A stretch of DNA of 64,000 nt. It comes from Vibrio tritonius. Lineage in GTDB: Bacteria; Pseudomonadota; Gammaproteobacteria; Enterobacterales; Vibrionaceae. The notes beneath the pieces were generated by a model. It did not search any database. It was not told the DNA's origin and saw nothing but the letters and a program-made list of their open reading frames with translations. The position numbers and the translations under genes are program-made. Below are positions 9,777 to 19,082 of the stretch, in pieces (position 1 is the stretch's first letter; every line of letters starts with the position of its first letter). The DNA lies in NCBI RefSeq assembly GCF_001547935.1, contig NZ_AP014636.1, forward strand, positions 558,001 to 622,000, given 5' to 3'.

Positions 9777-10460
9777 ATGGATTCTCTAACCGAACCGGCT
9801 GCCATTAGGGTAGCCATGGCAGTCAAAGCGCTGCCGAATGTCCCAGTGAGGGCCTTATTGGGATTACTGGTGCAACATTTAGGTGAGCCGCTAAGTGAGG
9901 ACAAATTGCTTGGGTTATCACCGCAAGCGTTTCATTTGATGGTCAATTCATTAGGTGTTGAAACCACCAAAAAAGAGATTAAGAATGCGTTAGATGTACT
10001 AACTGAACCTATGGCGGGCAATGAGGTTCCCCACGTCACAACTCATACTCCTTTAGCTGGGCCAAAGTTGCGTGTGGCGCTCACTTCCAATCAAGGAGAA
10101 ATGATTAACGGTCACTATGGTTCTTGCCTACGTGTGTTGATTTATGAAGTGAACAGTACCGAACATCAGCTGGTGGATGTGCGCGCTATCGATGCCGGAT
10201 TAAAAGGGGAAGAGCGTGCGCTCTATCTATTGAGCAAAATTCGTGACTGCCAAATCCTTTTTACGCTCTCTATCGGTGGGCCCGCCGCCGCGCGCGTGAC
10301 TCGTGCCAATGTACATCCGATCAAACGTGCCGTTCCTACGTCAGCTGAGGATACGTTAAACGAACTGTCCAACGTGATCCGCCAATCACCACCACCTTGG
10401 TTGCAAAAGTTCATGGGAATCTATCAACCCAAAGAGTGCTTTGATGAGGACGCCGCCTAA
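9777..10460 (+). CDS. nifY: NifY, FeMo-cofactor-binding maturation protein
   Basis: A 227-residue protein with a helical N-terminal region (about 1-90) and a C-terminal dinitrogenase-FeMo-cofactor domain (about 95-225). Signatures are INGHYGSCLRVLIYEV and CQILFTLSIGGPAAARV, as in Klebsiella NifY. NifY/NafY proteins bind apo-dinitrogenase and cofactor during maturation. The ATG at 9777 is chosen because AAGGAGGAAAGA precedes it; a longer frame begins within nifT. Its stop overlaps the ATG of the next small ORF by one base, implying translational coupling. Confidence 0.92.
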   Translation: MDSLTEPAAIRVAMAVKALPNVPVRALLGLLVQHLGEPLSEDKLLGLSPQAFHLMVNSLGVETTKKEIKNALDVLTEPMAGNEVPHVTTHTPLAGPKLRVALTSNQGEMINGHYGSCLRVLIYEVNSTEHQLVDVRAIDAGLKGEERALYLLSKIRDCQILFTLSIGGPAAARVTRANVHPIKRAVPTSAEDTLNELSNVIRQSPPPWLQKFMGIYQPKECFDEDAA

Positions 10461-10753
10461 TGGAATGTGTCAATTTGGCGACTTTGAGTGGGCAGGAGAT
10501 TGAAGCCATCGGGGCGTCTCTTGCCGCTCAACCCACCATGAGTGATGCGGTAGTTGCCCGTTTTAAACAGCAATACCCAGGGGTGAGTTTCACGCTCTGC
10601 TTTGAATCCGATATGGGTAGCCATGACCCGTATGTTGAGTATAAGCAGTTCGACTTACATTTAGTGGCTCATTCTGCGCAAGGTGGTTGCAGTCGTGTCA
10701 CCACTGACCTCAATGCCTGCTCTGGGCTGGTTATTGCGCTTCACGAAGAGTGA
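10460..10753 (+). CDS. Small nif-associated protein (DUF6129-like?)
   Basis: A 97-residue acidic protein with no transmembrane segment or metal-binding cysteine cluster. Four cysteines are scattered, two of them in GGCSRVTTDLNACSG near the end. Its start codon overlaps the nifY stop, so it is translated with nifHDKTY. I believe it corresponds to the uncharacterised nif-cluster family DUF6129, but this is from memory and unverified. No function can be assigned. Position between NifY and NifE suggests involvement in FeMo-cofactor or dinitrogenase maturation. Its 3' end is followed at once by the nifE promoter region. Confidence 0.75.
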   Translation: MECVNLATLSGQEIEAIGASLAAQPTMSDAVVARFKQQYPGVSFTLCFESDMGSHDPYVEYKQFDLHLVAHSAQGGCSRVTTDLNACSGLVIALHEE

Positions 10754-10760
10754 AGCGCTT

Positions 10761-10776
10761 TGTCATCTTTCCGACA
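10761..10776 (+). promoter_or_regulatory. NifA upstream activator sequence for nifENX
   Basis: TGT-CATCTTTCCG-ACA is an exact TGT-N10-ACA site, 62 bp before the -24 element of the nifE promoter. Confidence 0.75.
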
Positions 10777-10837
10777 ATGTCTCTTTTAACTTCGAACAAC
10801 TCCCTTTTTACCTCTATAAAATTCAACAGCTTACCTA

Positions 10838-10852
10838 TGGTTCGTTTATTGC
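10838..10852 (+). promoter_or_regulatory. Sigma-54 promoter of nifENX-fdx
   Basis: TGGTTCGTTTATTGC, followed by A, is a good -24/-12 promoter with intact GG and TTGC at correct spacing. It lies 54 bp upstream of the nifE ATG. A second match, TGGGCTGGTTATTGC (10723-10737), sits inside the preceding ORF but upstream of the NifA site, so is less likely. Confidence 0.8.
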
Positions 10853-10906
10853 ACCTTCCTTTTGAGTGATCAGGAAAGATCGACGTTTGTCAGGTCGGAG
10901 GGGCCA

Positions 10907-12337
10907 ATGAAACAATCAGAAATCAAATTACTACAGGATGAGCCCGCTTGTGAGCATAACAAGGGGGAGAAAAGTGGTTGTAGTCGGCCAAAACCGGGAG
11001 CGACTGCGGGTGGCTGCTGCTTTGATGGGGCACAAATTAGCTTACTGCCGATTGCCGATGTTGGGCACATCATCCACGGTCCGATCGCCTGTGCGGGCAA
11101 CAGTTGGGATAACCGCGGTACCAGAGCGGTGGGCAGTGACCTGTTTCGCTATGGTTTTACCACTGATCTAAACGAACAAGATGTGATCATGGGGCGGGCT
11201 GAAAAACGCTTACTGCATGCCATCAAGCAGTTGATCAGAGAACACAATCCACCCGCAGTGTTTGTCTACATGACCTGTGTTCCCTCTTTGGAAGGCAATG
11301 ATATTCAAGCTATTTGCGATGTCGCCCAAGAACGTTGGGGCATTCCTGTGATTGCGGTGGATGCGGCGGGATTTTATGGCAACAAAAACCTAGGTAACCG
11401 CATCGCCGGGCACGTGATGGTCGAAAAAGTGGTGGGTACGGCAGAGCCACCAGCGAAACCCTTAATGAAACACGACCCAACTCGTCATGTGCATGACATT
11501 GTTCTTATCGGCGAATACAACATCGCGGGCGAATTTTGGTGTGTGTCCCGCTTATTTGAAGAGCTTGGTATTCGCATTTTGTGTTGTTTGGCGGGTGACA
11601 CCTTATTTCATCAAATCCAAACTATGCATCGCGCCGACGCTTCTATGGTGGTTTGCGCACGGGCGCAGGTGAATGTGGCGCGTAGTTTAGAAGAAAAATG
11701 GGGCATTCCTTGGTTTGAGGGGAGTTTCTATGGCATTGAAGATACCTCTATCGCACTGCGCACCTTCGCTAAACTGCTTAACGACCCTAAGCTCACCGAA
11801 GAAACAGAGGCCTTAATTGCCCGTGAAGAAAAACGGCTTAGAGAGGCGTTAGCTCCGTATAAAGCACGTTTGGAAGGCAAGCGAGCATTGCTCTATACCG
11901 GCGGAGTGAAATCGTGGTCGGTTATTTCTGCGCTGAAAGATCTCGGTATTGAGTGTATTGCGACTGGGACGCGTAAATCGACTCAGTCGGACAAAAAACG
12001 CATCATCGACATTATGGGGCAAGATGCACTTATGCTCGATGAAGGTGGCGCAAGGCTGTTAATTGATACCTATCACCAGTTTCATGCTGATGTGATGATC
12101 GCGGGTGGACGTAATATGTACACCTCGTTGAAAGCGCGTTTACCTTTCTTGCATATCAACCAAGAGCGCGAACATGCCTATGCCGGATACGAGGGGATGA
12201 TTCGCCTCGCGATCGAACTGTGCCGCACCTTGGAAGCGCCTATTTGGGATGTCGCACGTAGCAGTGCGCCGTGGTTGAGTGAAAGCGTGGCAGAAGAAGC
12301 GCCCGCGACTCATCTTGTTGTGAATCATCGTGGCTAA
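10907..12337 (+). CDS. nifE: FeMo-cofactor scaffold protein NifE
   Basis: A 476-residue NifD paralogue that with NifN forms the scaffold on which NifB-cofactor is converted to FeMo-cofactor. Cluster ligands Cys37, Cys62 and Cys124 are present, and the N-terminus [18 protein letters not shown] aligns with Klebsiella NifE. The ATG at 10907 (ribosome-binding site GGAGGGG) is preferred over a TTG at 10862, which would fall inside the transcript leader. It starts the nifENX-ferredoxin unit and lies 10 bp from nifN. Confidence 0.97.
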   Translation: MKQSEIKLLQDEPACEHNKGEKSGCSRPKPGATAGGCCFDGAQISLLPIADVGHIIHGPIACAGNSWDNRGTRAVGSDLFRYGFTTDLNEQDVIMGRAEKRLLHAIKQLIREHNPPAVFVYMTCVPSLEGNDIQAICDVAQERWGIPVIAVDAAGFYGNKNLGNRIAGHVMVEKVVGTAEPPAKPLMKHDPTRHVHDIVLIGEYNIAGEFWCVSRLFEELGIRILCCLAGDTLFHQIQTMHRADASMVVCARAQVNVARSLEEKWGIPWFEGSFYGIEDTSIALRTFAKLLNDPKLTEETEALIAREEKRLREALAPYKARLEGKRALLYTGGVKSWSVISALKDLGIECIATGTRKSTQSDKKRIIDIMGQDALMLDEGGARLLIDTYHQFHADVMIAGGRNMYTSLKARLPFLHINQEREHAYAGYEGMIRLAIELCRTLEAPIWDVARSSAPWLSESVAEEAPATHLVVNHRG

Positions 12338-12347
12338 GGAGTAGCGC

Positions 12348-13718
12348 ATGCCAAAAATCATCAAACAAAATACCCCTTTGGTTACCCAACCGCTGCGCAC
12401 TAGCTCAGCAACGGGCGCGATTTTAGCAAGTTTCGGGATTCGCCGCACCGTGCCGCTGTTGCATGGCGCACAAGGGTGCAGTGCCTTTGCCAAAGTGTTC
12501 CTTATTGGTCATTTACGTGAGCCGATTCCATTACAAAACACCGCGATAGACCAAGTGTCGGCAGTGATGGGCGGTGACGACAATTTGTTCGAAGCGCTTT
12601 GTACGTTATGCGACAAAAACGCACCAGAGCTGATTACCGTGATGACCACAGGGCTGACCGAATTGCAAGGTACCGACCTGTTTCGCGTCGTCAGTCAGTT
12701 TCGCCGCGATAAACCGCAATACAACGCCACGCGGGTCGTCACCATGCACACCCCCGATTTTACCGGTTCAATGCAAAGTGGTTTTGCTTATGCGGTCAAT
12801 TGCTTGGTTAAACAGCTAGTGAAAGAGCCCACTCGCCGACAAAAACAGCGCGTGCAAGTCAATGTGCTGAGCAGCGTCGGTATGACTGCCGCCGACATCG
12901 ATACCATTAAGCAGTACCTAAGTGCGTTTGATATTGAAGGGATTTTTGTGCCGGATCTGTCGCTCTCCCTCGATGGTCATTTAGGTGACGACGATTTCTC
13001 ACCGACCAGCATGGGGGGCACTTCGGTACTGGAAATTGAAATGATGTCGGAAAGCGATGCCACTTTGGTGTTTGGCGACTCGTTAACCGACACTGGGGTA
13101 TGGTTGGAAAAACGCTTTGGGATACCTGCATTCAATTTTGGTATGGGCATGACCATCGAACAGGTAGACCGCTTTGTGATGAGCCTAGCTAAGCTCAGTG
13201 GTAAAGAAGTTCCTAGTTGGATCACTCGCGCCCGTCAGCGGCTGCAGGATGCAATGCTCGATAGCCATTTTGTGCTCACTCATGAAACCTATGCCATTGC
13301 CCTTGAGCCTGATCTGGCGAAAGGTTATGCCGGTTTAATTGCTGCGATGGGCGGACGTATCCATCAGGTGATCACCACCAGTCAAGATGCTGGGCTAGAC
13401 AATCTTGCCTGTGACGAAGTGATCATTGGCGATCTCGCTCAGCTCGATAAATCCTATCCCGATTTGCGTTTGGTGGTGAGTAACAGCCATGCGGCGGTAC
13501 TGTGTGAACCCACTATTCCAGTATTGCGCGCTGGTTATCCCGTGTCGGATCGCTACGGCAATATGGACGTACGCCAATTTGGTTATGAAGGAATGCGCGA
13601 GCGCTTATTTGCAATGGCCAACAGCATGATCATCACTGCAAAAGAGGAAGTGGAACCTCACATCAGCGCCTATCGTTTTACCGCGCAAGAGGTCAAACAA
13701 AACCGAGGTGCTGCATGA
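12348..13718 (+). CDS. nifN: FeMo-cofactor scaffold protein NifN
   Basis: A 456-residue NifK paralogue, partner of NifE in the NifEN scaffold. The LLHGAQGCSAF motif carries Cys44, the single N-terminal cluster ligand retained in NifN; other P-cluster cysteines of NifK are absent, as expected. The protein also has MHTPDFTGSMQSG, typical of the NifK/NifN fold. AAGGAG precedes the ATG. The stop overlaps nifX by four bases (ATGA). Confidence 0.96.
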   Translation: MPKIIKQNTPLVTQPLRTSSATGAILASFGIRRTVPLLHGAQGCSAFAKVFLIGHLREPIPLQNTAIDQVSAVMGGDDNLFEALCTLCDKNAPELITVMTTGLTELQGTDLFRVVSQFRRDKPQYNATRVVTMHTPDFTGSMQSGFAYAVNCLVKQLVKEPTRRQKQRVQVNVLSSVGMTAADIDTIKQYLSAFDIEGIFVPDLSLSLDGHLGDDDFSPTSMGGTSVLEIEMMSESDATLVFGDSLTDTGVWLEKRFGIPAFNFGMGMTIEQVDRFVMSLAKLSGKEVPSWITRARQRLQDAMLDSHFVLTHETYAIALEPDLAKGYAGLIAAMGGRIHQVITTSQDAGLDNLACDEVIIGDLAQLDKSYPDLRLVVSNSHAAVLCEPTIPVLRAGYPVSDRYGNMDVRQFGYEGMRERLFAMANSMIITAKEEVEPHISAYRFTAQEVKQNRGAA

Positions 13719-14206
13719 AAATTAGCGAACGTAAGTTAACTGTGGAGCCAAGTCGCAACTGGGAAGAGTTCTATTTGAAAGTCGCTTTTGCCACGCAAAG
13801 TCGGCAAAAAGTTGACCAGCACTTTGGCAGTGCGCGCGGTATGTTGATCTATGGTCTGCATCAAGAGGGGTGGAATTTGCTCGAAGCGATTGAATACACC
13901 GAATCATCAACCACTACGCACGACAAATTGCCCAAGCGCATCGGCGATTTAGAAGATTGCGCTGCAGTGTATTGCAACGCGTGTGGCGCTGCGGCCATTC
14001 GCCAATTGCTCGATAACCACATCCATCCAGTGAAAGTGATGGCGGGCACCGATATTCATGATTTGTTGTCGGGTCTGAAACAGGAACTCGATGGCGATCC
14101 GAAAGGGTGGTTGGCTCGGGCAATCAAACAGAATCAATTGCTGGTGGCACAAGCGAGCAGTTCAGAAGCTCAGCGCTATGAACAGTTAATGGATGAAGAA
14201 TGGTAA
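13715..14206 (+). CDS. nifX: NifX, FeMo-cofactor carrier
   Basis: A 163-residue single-domain member of the dinitrogenase-cofactor-binding family. It binds NifB-co or the VK-cluster and passes it during cofactor synthesis. The core runs from VAFATQSRQKVDQHFGSARGMLIY (about 28-51) to the conserved CNACGAAAIRQLL (about 90-102). It is coupled to nifN by ATGA. It resembles Klebsiella NifX in length and lacks the N-terminal domain of NifY. Confidence 0.93.
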   Translation: MKISERKLTVEPSRNWEEFYLKVAFATQSRQKVDQHFGSARGMLIYGLHQEGWNLLEAIEYTESSTTTHDKLPKRIGDLEDCAAVYCNACGAAAIRQLLDNHIHPVKVMAGTDIHDLLSGLKQELDGDPKGWLARAIKQNQLLVAQASSSEAQRYEQLMDEEW

Positions 14207-14225
14207 ATCAATAAGGAAAATAAGT

Positions 14226-14516
14226 GTGAGCAATATCGTGAGTTATACCCGTGGAGGCGCGCCTTGGGAGCCTCAATTTATATCAAGCATCAATCAAAAT
14301 AGCTGCATCGGTTGTGGACGTTGTTATAAGGTCTGTTCGCGAGATGTATTTGATTTGGTTGAGAAAGAGGACGTAGATGAGGACGATGATTATTATGATG
14401 AAGATGAGGTCATGATGGTCATGAGTATCAAAAATGCTGAAGATTGCATTGGCTGTACCTCTTGCAACAAGGTTTGCCCGAAAAACTGTCAAACTTTTGC
14501 GCCAGCGGCTGCGTAA
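14226..14516 (+). CDS. Nif-specific 2[4Fe-4S] ferredoxin (ferredoxin III/FdxB type)
   Basis: A 96-residue bacterial-type ferredoxin with two CxxCxxCxxxC motifs (CIGCGRCYKVC and CIGCTSCNKVC). They are separated by an acidic stretch of about 18 residues rich in Asp and Glu. The N-terminus SYTRGGAPWEPQF is typical of the nif-associated ferredoxin III family. A GTG at 14226 with AAGGA upstream is preferred to an ATG at 14193, which overlaps nifX and lacks a ribosome-binding site. It probably supplies electrons to cofactor assembly (NifB or NifEN) or to NifH. A terminator follows about 55 bp downstream. Confidence 0.88.
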   Translation: MSNIVSYTRGGAPWEPQFISSINQNSCIGCGRCYKVCSRDVFDLVEKEDVDEDDDYYDEDEVMMVMSIKNAEDCIGCTSCNKVCPKNCQTFAPAAA

Positions 14517-14572
14517 TCTTGTGCCGTTGCATGAAGACCTTTGTGCTGGGGGATTATGCCAATGGCATAAAT

Positions 14573-14600
14573 AATGGGACAGATATTCTGTCCCATTTTT
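14573..14600 (+). terminator. Terminator after nifENX-fdx
   Basis: A ten-pair stem built on ATGGGACAG/CTGTCCCAT with loop ATATT, followed by a T-run. It ends the nifENX-ferredoxin transcript. Confidence 0.85.
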
Positions 14601-14708
14601 CATCAATGATGGAATTTTATCTCATTGATTTTATGTGAATTGTTTTAATAATGACATGCTAATATTGTCGCGTTTGTTACCTTCATGCCATTCATTTGTC
14701 GTGTTTTT

Positions 14709-14724
14709 TGTCTTATAGCCAACA
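14709..14724 (+). promoter_or_regulatory. NifA upstream activator sequence for nifUSVWZM
   Basis: TGT-CTTATAGCCA-ACA is an exact TGT-N10-ACA match, about 110 bp before the -24 element. Confidence 0.75.
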
Positions 14725-14834
14725 AATGTCGCTATTGGGTGACGCGCAAATAATAATAAAACATGACTCACTTCAAAAAAATAACTTTCGAATATTCAAT
14801 CTCTTATCTCAATTATGTGGCATTAGATCGTGTC

Positions 14835-14849
14835 TGGGTCACACATTGC
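14835..14849 (+). promoter_or_regulatory. Sigma-54 promoter of nifUSVWZM
   Basis: TGGGTCACACATTGC carries GG and TTGC at the correct spacing. It lies about 90 bp before the nifU ATG. Confidence 0.78.
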
Positions 14850-14938
14850 CATGCAACTTGCACCTTATAAGAAAGTTTCACAACAACAAACACACACGCA
14901 GGATGCGTAGGAAGCAAAGCAAACAGTAAGGAGCAGTT

Positions 14939-15868
14939 ATGTGGGATTACTCTGAGAAAGTGAAAGAACATTTCTTCCATCCGAGAAATGCCAAGTTGGT
15001 AGACAATGCAAACGCTCGAGGCGATGTCGGCTCCATCAGTTGTGGTGATGCCTTAAGTTTAACGTTAAAAATCGATCCACAAACCGAGACCATCGAAGAC
15101 GCTGGATTTCAAACCTTTGGTTGTGGCAGTGCCATCGCTTCATCTTCAGCGCTGACAGAAATGATCATTGGTAAATCTCTAAATGATGCGTTAGCGATTA
15201 CCAATAAAGACATTGCCGATTTCCTTGACGGCCTACCACCAGAAAAGATGCACTGCTCTGTGATGGGAATGGAGGCATTACATGCTGCGGCGGCCAATTA
15301 TCGTGGGGAAGAAGTGGATGATGACCACGAAGAAGGCGAACTGATTTGTAAATGCTTTGCGATTGACGATGTGATGATCAAACGAGTGGTCAAAGCCAAT
15401 AACCTCTCAACGCTGGAAGAGGTGATCAACTACACCAAAGCGGGCGGTGCATGTGCGTCTTGCCATGAAAAGATCGAATGGGTATTGGAAGATTGTTTGG
15501 CGGAAATGCGCGTAGAAAACCCTGAGTTCGGTATGCGTATTGCCGTTAATAATATTGATAGCGATGGCTTAAGTTCGAATGCCAAATCCGTTCAGCAACA
15601 ACAAATTTGGGATACCGTGAGTCAAATCATCGACGATGTGCGGCCTGGCGTGCAAATGGATGGCGGCGATATTCACTTGGTGGATATTGAAGAACACGTG
15701 GTGTTTGTCTCTATGGTGGGGGCGTGCAGTGGTTGTGGTTTGTCTGGTCTGACGCTTGCCAATGTTGAACATCAAATCAGCCAAACCTTGGGTGAAATGT
15801 ACACCGTTTTTCCAGTGCAAGAACAAGCAGAGATGAACACGGCAAAGGAGGGGACTTATGATCACTAA
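14939..15868 (+). CDS. nifU: Fe-S cluster scaffold NifU
   Basis: A 309-residue three-domain NifU. The IscU-like N-terminal scaffold has Cys35, Cys62 and Cys106. The central [2Fe-2S] ferredoxin-like domain has Cys137, Cys139, Cys172 and Cys175. The C-terminal Nfu domain has CSGC (263-266). It assembles clusters with sulfur from NifS for the nitrogenase proteins. All ligands are present. An acidic linker (about 125-135) joins domains one and two. It is first in nifUSVWZM, and its end overlaps the start of nifS by 11 bases. Confidence 0.97.
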   Translation: MWDYSEKVKEHFFHPRNAKLVDNANARGDVGSISCGDALSLTLKIDPQTETIEDAGFQTFGCGSAIASSSALTEMIIGKSLNDALAITNKDIADFLDGLPPEKMHCSVMGMEALHAAAANYRGEEVDDDHEEGELICKCFAIDDVMIKRVVKANNLSTLEEVINYTKAGGACASCHEKIEWVLEDCLAEMRVENPEFGMRIAVNNIDSDGLSSNAKSVQQQQIWDTVSQIIDDVRPGVQMDGGDIHLVDIEEHVVFVSMVGACSGCGLSGLTLANVEHQISQTLGEMYTVFPVQEQAEMNTAKEGTYDH

Positions 15869-17087
15869 TCGCAGCAATGACGTACCTATGGTGTACCTCG
15901 ACAACAGCGCAACCACTTGCATAGACCCGCGCGTGTTGGATACCATGATTCCTTATCTTGACCAGTTTTACGGTAATCCTTCTTCGATTCACCGCCTTGG
16001 CGCCCGAGTGGGACAAGCGATGGAAATTGCACGCGAACAAGTTCAACAGCTTGTTGGAGCACAGTACTCGAGTGAAATTGTGTTTACCTCTTGTGCGACC
16101 GAAGCCACCACCACCGCGATTTTGTCGGCCGTGGAAGCCTATCCGGATAAAAAAGAGATCATCACTACCCGTGTTGAACACCCAGCGACGCTCACTTTGT
16201 GTCAGAACCTCGAACGTAAAGGCTACACAGTGCATTGGATTGGTGTGGATAAGAAAGGGCGTTTGGATTTCAAAGCCTTTGAAGCGGCGCTCAATCGAAA
16301 TGTTTGCCTAGTCACTATGATGTGGGCAAATAATGAAACCGGAACCATTTTCCCCATCGAACGCGTGGCTCATTTAGCCAAGTCGTATGGCGCTTTAGTT
16401 CATGTGGATGCGGTGCAGGCCGCTGGCAAAATTCCGATGGATGTCAAAACCTTGCATATCGATATGCTGTCGATTTCTGGGCATAAGTTTCATGCTCCGA
16501 AAGGGATTGGCGCGCTCTATCTGCGTCGCGGCACGCGTTTTCGTCCGCTGTTGCGTGGCGGTCACCAAGAACGTGGTCGTCGTGCAGGCACGGAAAACTC
16601 TGCCTCGATCATTGCGATGGGGATGGCAGCGCAACTGGCCTATAACGCGTTAGAAACCGAGGTTCCACGCATTGAACTGATGCGTGATCGCCTGGAACAA
16701 GGTTTACTTGCCCGTATTCCTAATAGCTTTGTCACTGGTAACCGTGCCCATCGCGTCCCCAATACCTGCAATATCGCGATTGAATACGTAGAAGGGGAAG
16801 CGCTCTTGCTGATGATGAACCAAGTGGGTATTGCGGCCTCATCTGGCTCTGCATGTACGTCAGGATCTTTAGAACCTTCTCACGTGATGAAGGCGATGCA
16901 GATCCCATTCACAGCAGCGCATGGCACGTTACGTTTTTCGCTGTCTCGCTTTAACAAAGAAGAGGATATTGATTACATCTTGGAGCAGTTACCTCCTATC
17001 GTATCTCGGTTACGTGAGCTGTCGCCTTACTGGAATAATGAAACCAATCAAGGGTCTGTAGACGCATTTGCGCCGGTGTATGCTTAG
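15858..17087 (+). CDS. nifS: Cysteine desulfurase NifS
   Basis: A 409-residue PLP enzyme that releases sulfur from L-cysteine for NifU. The PLP lysine is Lys210 in [12 protein letters not shown], and the persulfide-forming cysteine is Cys333 in SSGSACTSG. This makes it a group I (NifS/IscS-like) desulfurase. The start with AAGGAGG upstream overlaps nifU. The window also has a group II SufS (33100-34341), so nitrogenase and housekeeping clusters are supplied separately. Confidence 0.96.
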   Translation: MITNRSNDVPMVYLDNSATTCIDPRVLDTMIPYLDQFYGNPSSIHRLGARVGQAMEIAREQVQQLVGAQYSSEIVFTSCATEATTTAILSAVEAYPDKKEIITTRVEHPATLTLCQNLERKGYTVHWIGVDKKGRLDFKAFEAALNRNVCLVTMMWANNETGTIFPIERVAHLAKSYGALVHVDAVQAAGKIPMDVKTLHIDMLSISGHKFHAPKGIGALYLRRGTRFRPLLRGGHQERGRRAGTENSASIIAMGMAAQLAYNALETEVPRIELMRDRLEQGLLARIPNSFVTGNRAHRVPNTCNIAIEYVEGEALLLMMNQVGIAASSGSACTSGSLEPSHVMKAMQIPFTAAHGTLRFSLSRFNKEEDIDYILEQLPPIVSRLRELSPYWNNETNQGSVDAFAPVYA

Positions 17088-17096
17088 GAGGCCGCT

Positions 17097-18245
17097 ATGG
17101 TGTATAGCATGAATATTCCCAGTAAAATCGTCATTAATGACACCACGTTGCGTGATGGTGAGCAGAGCCCAGGCGTTGCCTTTACCACTGAAGAGAAAAT
17201 CCACATTGCTCTCCTGCTTGAAGGTGCAGGAGTCAATGAGCTGGAGATCGGCATTCCCGCCATGGGTAAAGCTGAGCGCAACACTATTGCTGCGGTCAAT
17301 CAGGCGGTGACTCGCGCTCAGACGATGGCATGGTGTCGCATGTTGGAAGAGGATGTGCGTAATGCCTCTGGCTTAGGGCTAGATTGGCTCGATCTCTCTA
17401 TTCCGGTGTCGGCTCAGCAGCTCAAAAGTAAGCTTAATATTCCCGTTAGTAATCTGTTTGCTCGTTGTGAAAAGGTCATTCGTATGGCGGTGGATATGGG
17501 GTTTAACGTTTGTGTGGGGATGGAAGATGCGTCACGCGCCGACCCCGATTTTCTGCTGCGTGTTGCCGAAGTGGCTGAACGCTGCGGCGCTCAACGTCTG
17601 CGCTTTGCCGATACCAATGGGATTTTGGACCCGTTTGTCACTTTTCAACGCATTGTGCAGTTGCGCACCAATACTCAACTGGATATCGAAATGCACGCCC
17701 ATAATGATTTAGGTCTGGCGACAGCCAATACGCTTGCGGCAATTCAAGCGGGCGCTACCTCGGTGAATACCACCATTAATGGTTTGGGGGAAAGGGCAGG
17801 CAACGCTGCGCTAGAAGAGGTTGCTGTAGCGATCAGTGTGTTAAAGCAGTCGAGTTGTGACATCGACTTAACCCAACTTCAGGCATTGTGCCGTTATGTG
17901 TATGTTGCTTCCGGTCGCGTGTTATCACCGCAAAAAGCGATTACTGGCGATGTGGTGTTTACCCACGAATCTGGTGTTCACGTCGATGGATTACTCAAAG
18001 ATATCAATAACTACCAAGGCTTTTCCCCTGCCTTGGTAGGACGTGAACATCAGCTTGTTTTAGGCAAGCACTCTGGCGTTAAAGCGATCAGTGAAGTGTA
18101 TCGTCGCATGGGTATTGTGCTCGATGCGGGGCAGTGTGAAGCGCTGCGCGATGAATTGCGATGTTGGTCAGAACGTGAAAAATGCGTGCCATCGAATGAT
18201 GATTTACTCGGCATTGCCATACATGTCATAACCCCTGCAGCATGA
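17097..18245 (+). CDS. nifV: Homocitrate synthase NifV
   Basis: A 382-residue enzyme condensing acetyl-CoA and 2-oxoglutarate to homocitrate, the organic ligand of FeMo-cofactor. It has the DmpG/LeuA-type TIM-barrel signature [16 protein letters not shown] (about 15-30), the metal-binding [11 protein letters not shown] and GVHVDGLL. It is short and lacks the C-terminal regulatory domain of LeuA, as is usual for NifV. AGGAGG lies just upstream, nine bases after nifS. Confidence 0.95.
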   Translation: MVYSMNIPSKIVINDTTLRDGEQSPGVAFTTEEKIHIALLLEGAGVNELEIGIPAMGKAERNTIAAVNQAVTRAQTMAWCRMLEEDVRNASGLGLDWLDLSIPVSAQQLKSKLNIPVSNLFARCEKVIRMAVDMGFNVCVGMEDASRADPDFLLRVAEVAERCGAQRLRFADTNGILDPFVTFQRIVQLRTNTQLDIEMHAHNDLGLATANTLAAIQAGATSVNTTINGLGERAGNAALEEVAVAISVLKQSSCDIDLTQLQALCRYVYVASGRVLSPQKAITGDVVFTHESGVHVDGLLKDINNYQGFSPALVGREHQLVLGKHSGVKAISEVYRRMGIVLDAGQCEALRDELRCWSEREKCVPSNDDLLGIAIHVITPAA

Positions 18246-18254
18246 GGAAATTAC

Positions 18255-18572
18255 ATGGATGTGACTCAAGAAAACGACTTTTTGGATGAGTTGGAAGAGC
18301 TCAGCAGCGCGCAAGAGTTTTTGGCTTATTTTCATATTGACTATGATGCGGGCTTTGTGGAAAAAAAACATATCCAACTGCTGCGCCTTTATCAAAAACT
18401 GCTCTCAGCACAGCCTAACCGGCACGGTGATTTTGTCTTTTATCAGAGCACATTACGAATGGCATACAAGCAGTTGCTACTGGGGCGAGAGCTGGCTTTG
18501 AACACCCATGGCGGCTGCGATACGTGCCAAAGCGGTGATTGCCCAAGCTCGATGGTTGAGGAGGTGCGCTGA
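18255..18572 (+). CDS. nifW: Nitrogenase protective protein NifW
   Basis: A 105-residue acidic, mainly helical protein of the NifW family (DFLDELEELSSAQEFLAYFHIDY start). It is reported to associate with the MoFe protein and protect or help mature it. A C-terminal CDTCQSGDCP stretch with three cysteines is noticeable. Its stop overlaps the nifZ ATG by one base. Confidence 0.92.
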   Translation: MDVTQENDFLDELEELSSAQEFLAYFHIDYDAGFVEKKHIQLLRLYQKLLSAQPNRHGDFVFYQSTLRMAYKQLLLGRELALNTHGGCDTCQSGDCPSSMVEEVR

Positions 18573-19021
18573 TGGAAACGCTAAATGGCATTCGTTTTAA
18601 GATGGGCGACCGAGTCAGAGTGGTGCGTAATGTGCGTAACGACGGGACATTCGCGGGTTTTGATAAGGGCGAGCTGTTAGTGGAAGCAGGGCAGTACGGC
18701 GAAGTGCGCAGCTATGGTTACTTTTTGCAAACCCAAGTGATCTTTCAGGTTTTTTTCCCTGAAGTGAACCGCGTGATTGGTGTGCGCGATAACGAGGTCA
18801 TCGATGCTGCACTTCCTTGGATTCCCTGTCAGTTTCATAGTCTGGACAAAGCGCGCCTTACCCGAAGCCTCTCGATGCAAGGTGAGCTGGTGGCCAGTAA
18901 AGGAGATGTCATCGAAGTGCAGCGTGCGCTGCGTAATTTGGATAATGGCCAAATGCAGTATGAAGTGGCCATTGGAGCGCATACGGTGCGCTTAGACTCT
19001 ACAGTGCTCGAAACGGTTTAA
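18572..19021 (+). CDS. nifZ: NifZ, P-cluster maturation factor
   Basis: A 149-residue NifZ-family protein, which helps form the second P-cluster of the MoFe protein. The SH3-like N-terminal part (FKMGDRVRVVRNVRNDGTF ... GEVRSYGYFLQTQVIFQVFF) is conserved. It is coupled to nifW and followed after 61 bp by nifM, the usual order in Klebsiella. Confidence 0.92.
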   Translation: METLNGIRFKMGDRVRVVRNVRNDGTFAGFDKGELLVEAGQYGEVRSYGYFLQTQVIFQVFFPEVNRVIGVRDNEVIDAALPWIPCQFHSLDKARLTRSLSMQGELVASKGDVIEVQRALRNLDNGQMQYEVAIGAHTVRLDSTVLETV

Positions 19022-19082
19022 ACCAATTGAGTCAAGGAATTAGAGCAAGGCAGATGGGCTGTAACAGGATAAGGAGTACGAC

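Larger units (their letters stand above)
14517..14938. other. nifX-fdx/nifU intergenic control region
   Basis: This gap of about 420 bp holds a terminator (14573-14600), a NifA-type site (14709-14724) and a sigma-54 promoter (14835-14849). Short open frames across it have no ribosome-binding site and are treated as chance. Confidence 0.7.

Noticed and set aside
10723..10737. Alternative sigma-54 promoter TGGGCTGGTTATTGC
   Set aside because: It lies in a coding region upstream of the NifA site; the match at 10838-10852 is better placed.
10683..10865. 60-residue open frame across the nifE promoter
   Set aside because: It overlaps the end of the small nif ORF, the NifA site and the sigma-54 promoter, and has no ribosome-binding site.
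14696..14929. 77-residue open frame upstream of nifU
   Set aside because: It spans the NifA site and sigma-54 promoter; no ribosome-binding site and unlikely composition.
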